Assembly (NCBI GenBank): GCA_947177315.1
Contig: CAMWTX010000015.1
Span: 1-15,721, forward strand
DNA length: 15,721 bases
Direction: 5' to 3'
Source of the DNA: an uncultured Bacteroidales bacterium
Lineage (GTDB): Bacteria; Bacteroidota; Bacteroidia; Bacteroidales; P3
Part shown: piece after piece, positions 15,702 to 15,721 of the stretch
Position numbering within the stretch: the stretch's first letter is position 1
Layout: each line of letters opens with the position of its first letter
Notes under the pieces: model-generated
What the model saw: only the letters and a program-made list of their open reading frames with translations
Database searches by the model: none
Told to the model about the DNA's origin: nothing
Made by a program: the position numbers and the translations under genes

Positions 15702-15721
15702 ATGGACAAGAACATCTCCGC
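15702..15721 (+). CDS. Start of a gene cut by the window edge
   Basis: Six full codons are visible (MDKNIS, the next codon beginning GC), too few to name a product. The call rests on the well-placed promoter at 15638-15669, the A-rich leader typical of this window, and an ATG followed by an open frame to the edge. Confidence 0.5.

Overview
The window looks like a chromosome fragment from a member of the Bacteroidota, most likely Bacteroidales. Three things point there: a type IX secretion (T9SS) sorting domain and gingipain-type cleaved-adhesin modules on a 2007-residue protein; Bacteroidota-type promoters (TTTG, a 19-21 base spacer, then TAnnTTTG or a near match); and starts preceded by A-rich leaders without clear Shine-Dalgarno sequences. 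I see no rRNA, tRNA, CRISPR array, integrase or insertion sequence. Species cannot be assigned from the sequence alone.

Layout. From 1 to 920 (minus strand, cut by the window edge) lies the N-terminal part of a Pif1/RecD-like superfamily 1 helicase, with its own promoter tucked behind the stop codon of the next gene. From 978 to 7730 (minus) lies a two-gene operon: a 1491-residue exported protein of no family I recognise, then, 24 bases later, a 750-residue exported protein built of fibronectin-III-like modules. A promoter with an A/T-rich upstream stretch precedes it. From 7960 to about 14190 (minus) is a self-contained transcription unit with promoter, long 5' leader, a 2007-residue secreted T9SS adhesin-like protein, and a strong intrinsic terminator. 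Divergent from it, 14377-15516 (plus) encodes a 379-residue AAA_14/DUF4143 ATPase. At the right edge (15702 onward, plus) a further gene starts behind a good promoter, but only six full codons are visible.

How the parts fit. The three large minus-strand proteins are all exported and modular, so this is mainly a cell-surface or envelope locus. The adhesin carries a T9SS signal; the other two have signal peptides but no visible T9SS tail, so they probably stay in the periplasm or outer membrane or are held by a partner. The helicase and the ATPase are separate cytoplasmic DNA-related functions.

The most interesting non-coding signals are (1) two tandem 29-base palindromes, 32 bases apart, directly before the ATPase start, which look like an operator; (2) an identical GCAA-tetraloop stem-loop placed in both the 5' leader and the 3' trailer of the adhesin mRNA; and (3) a 41-base imperfect hairpin between the two possible start codons of the adhesin.
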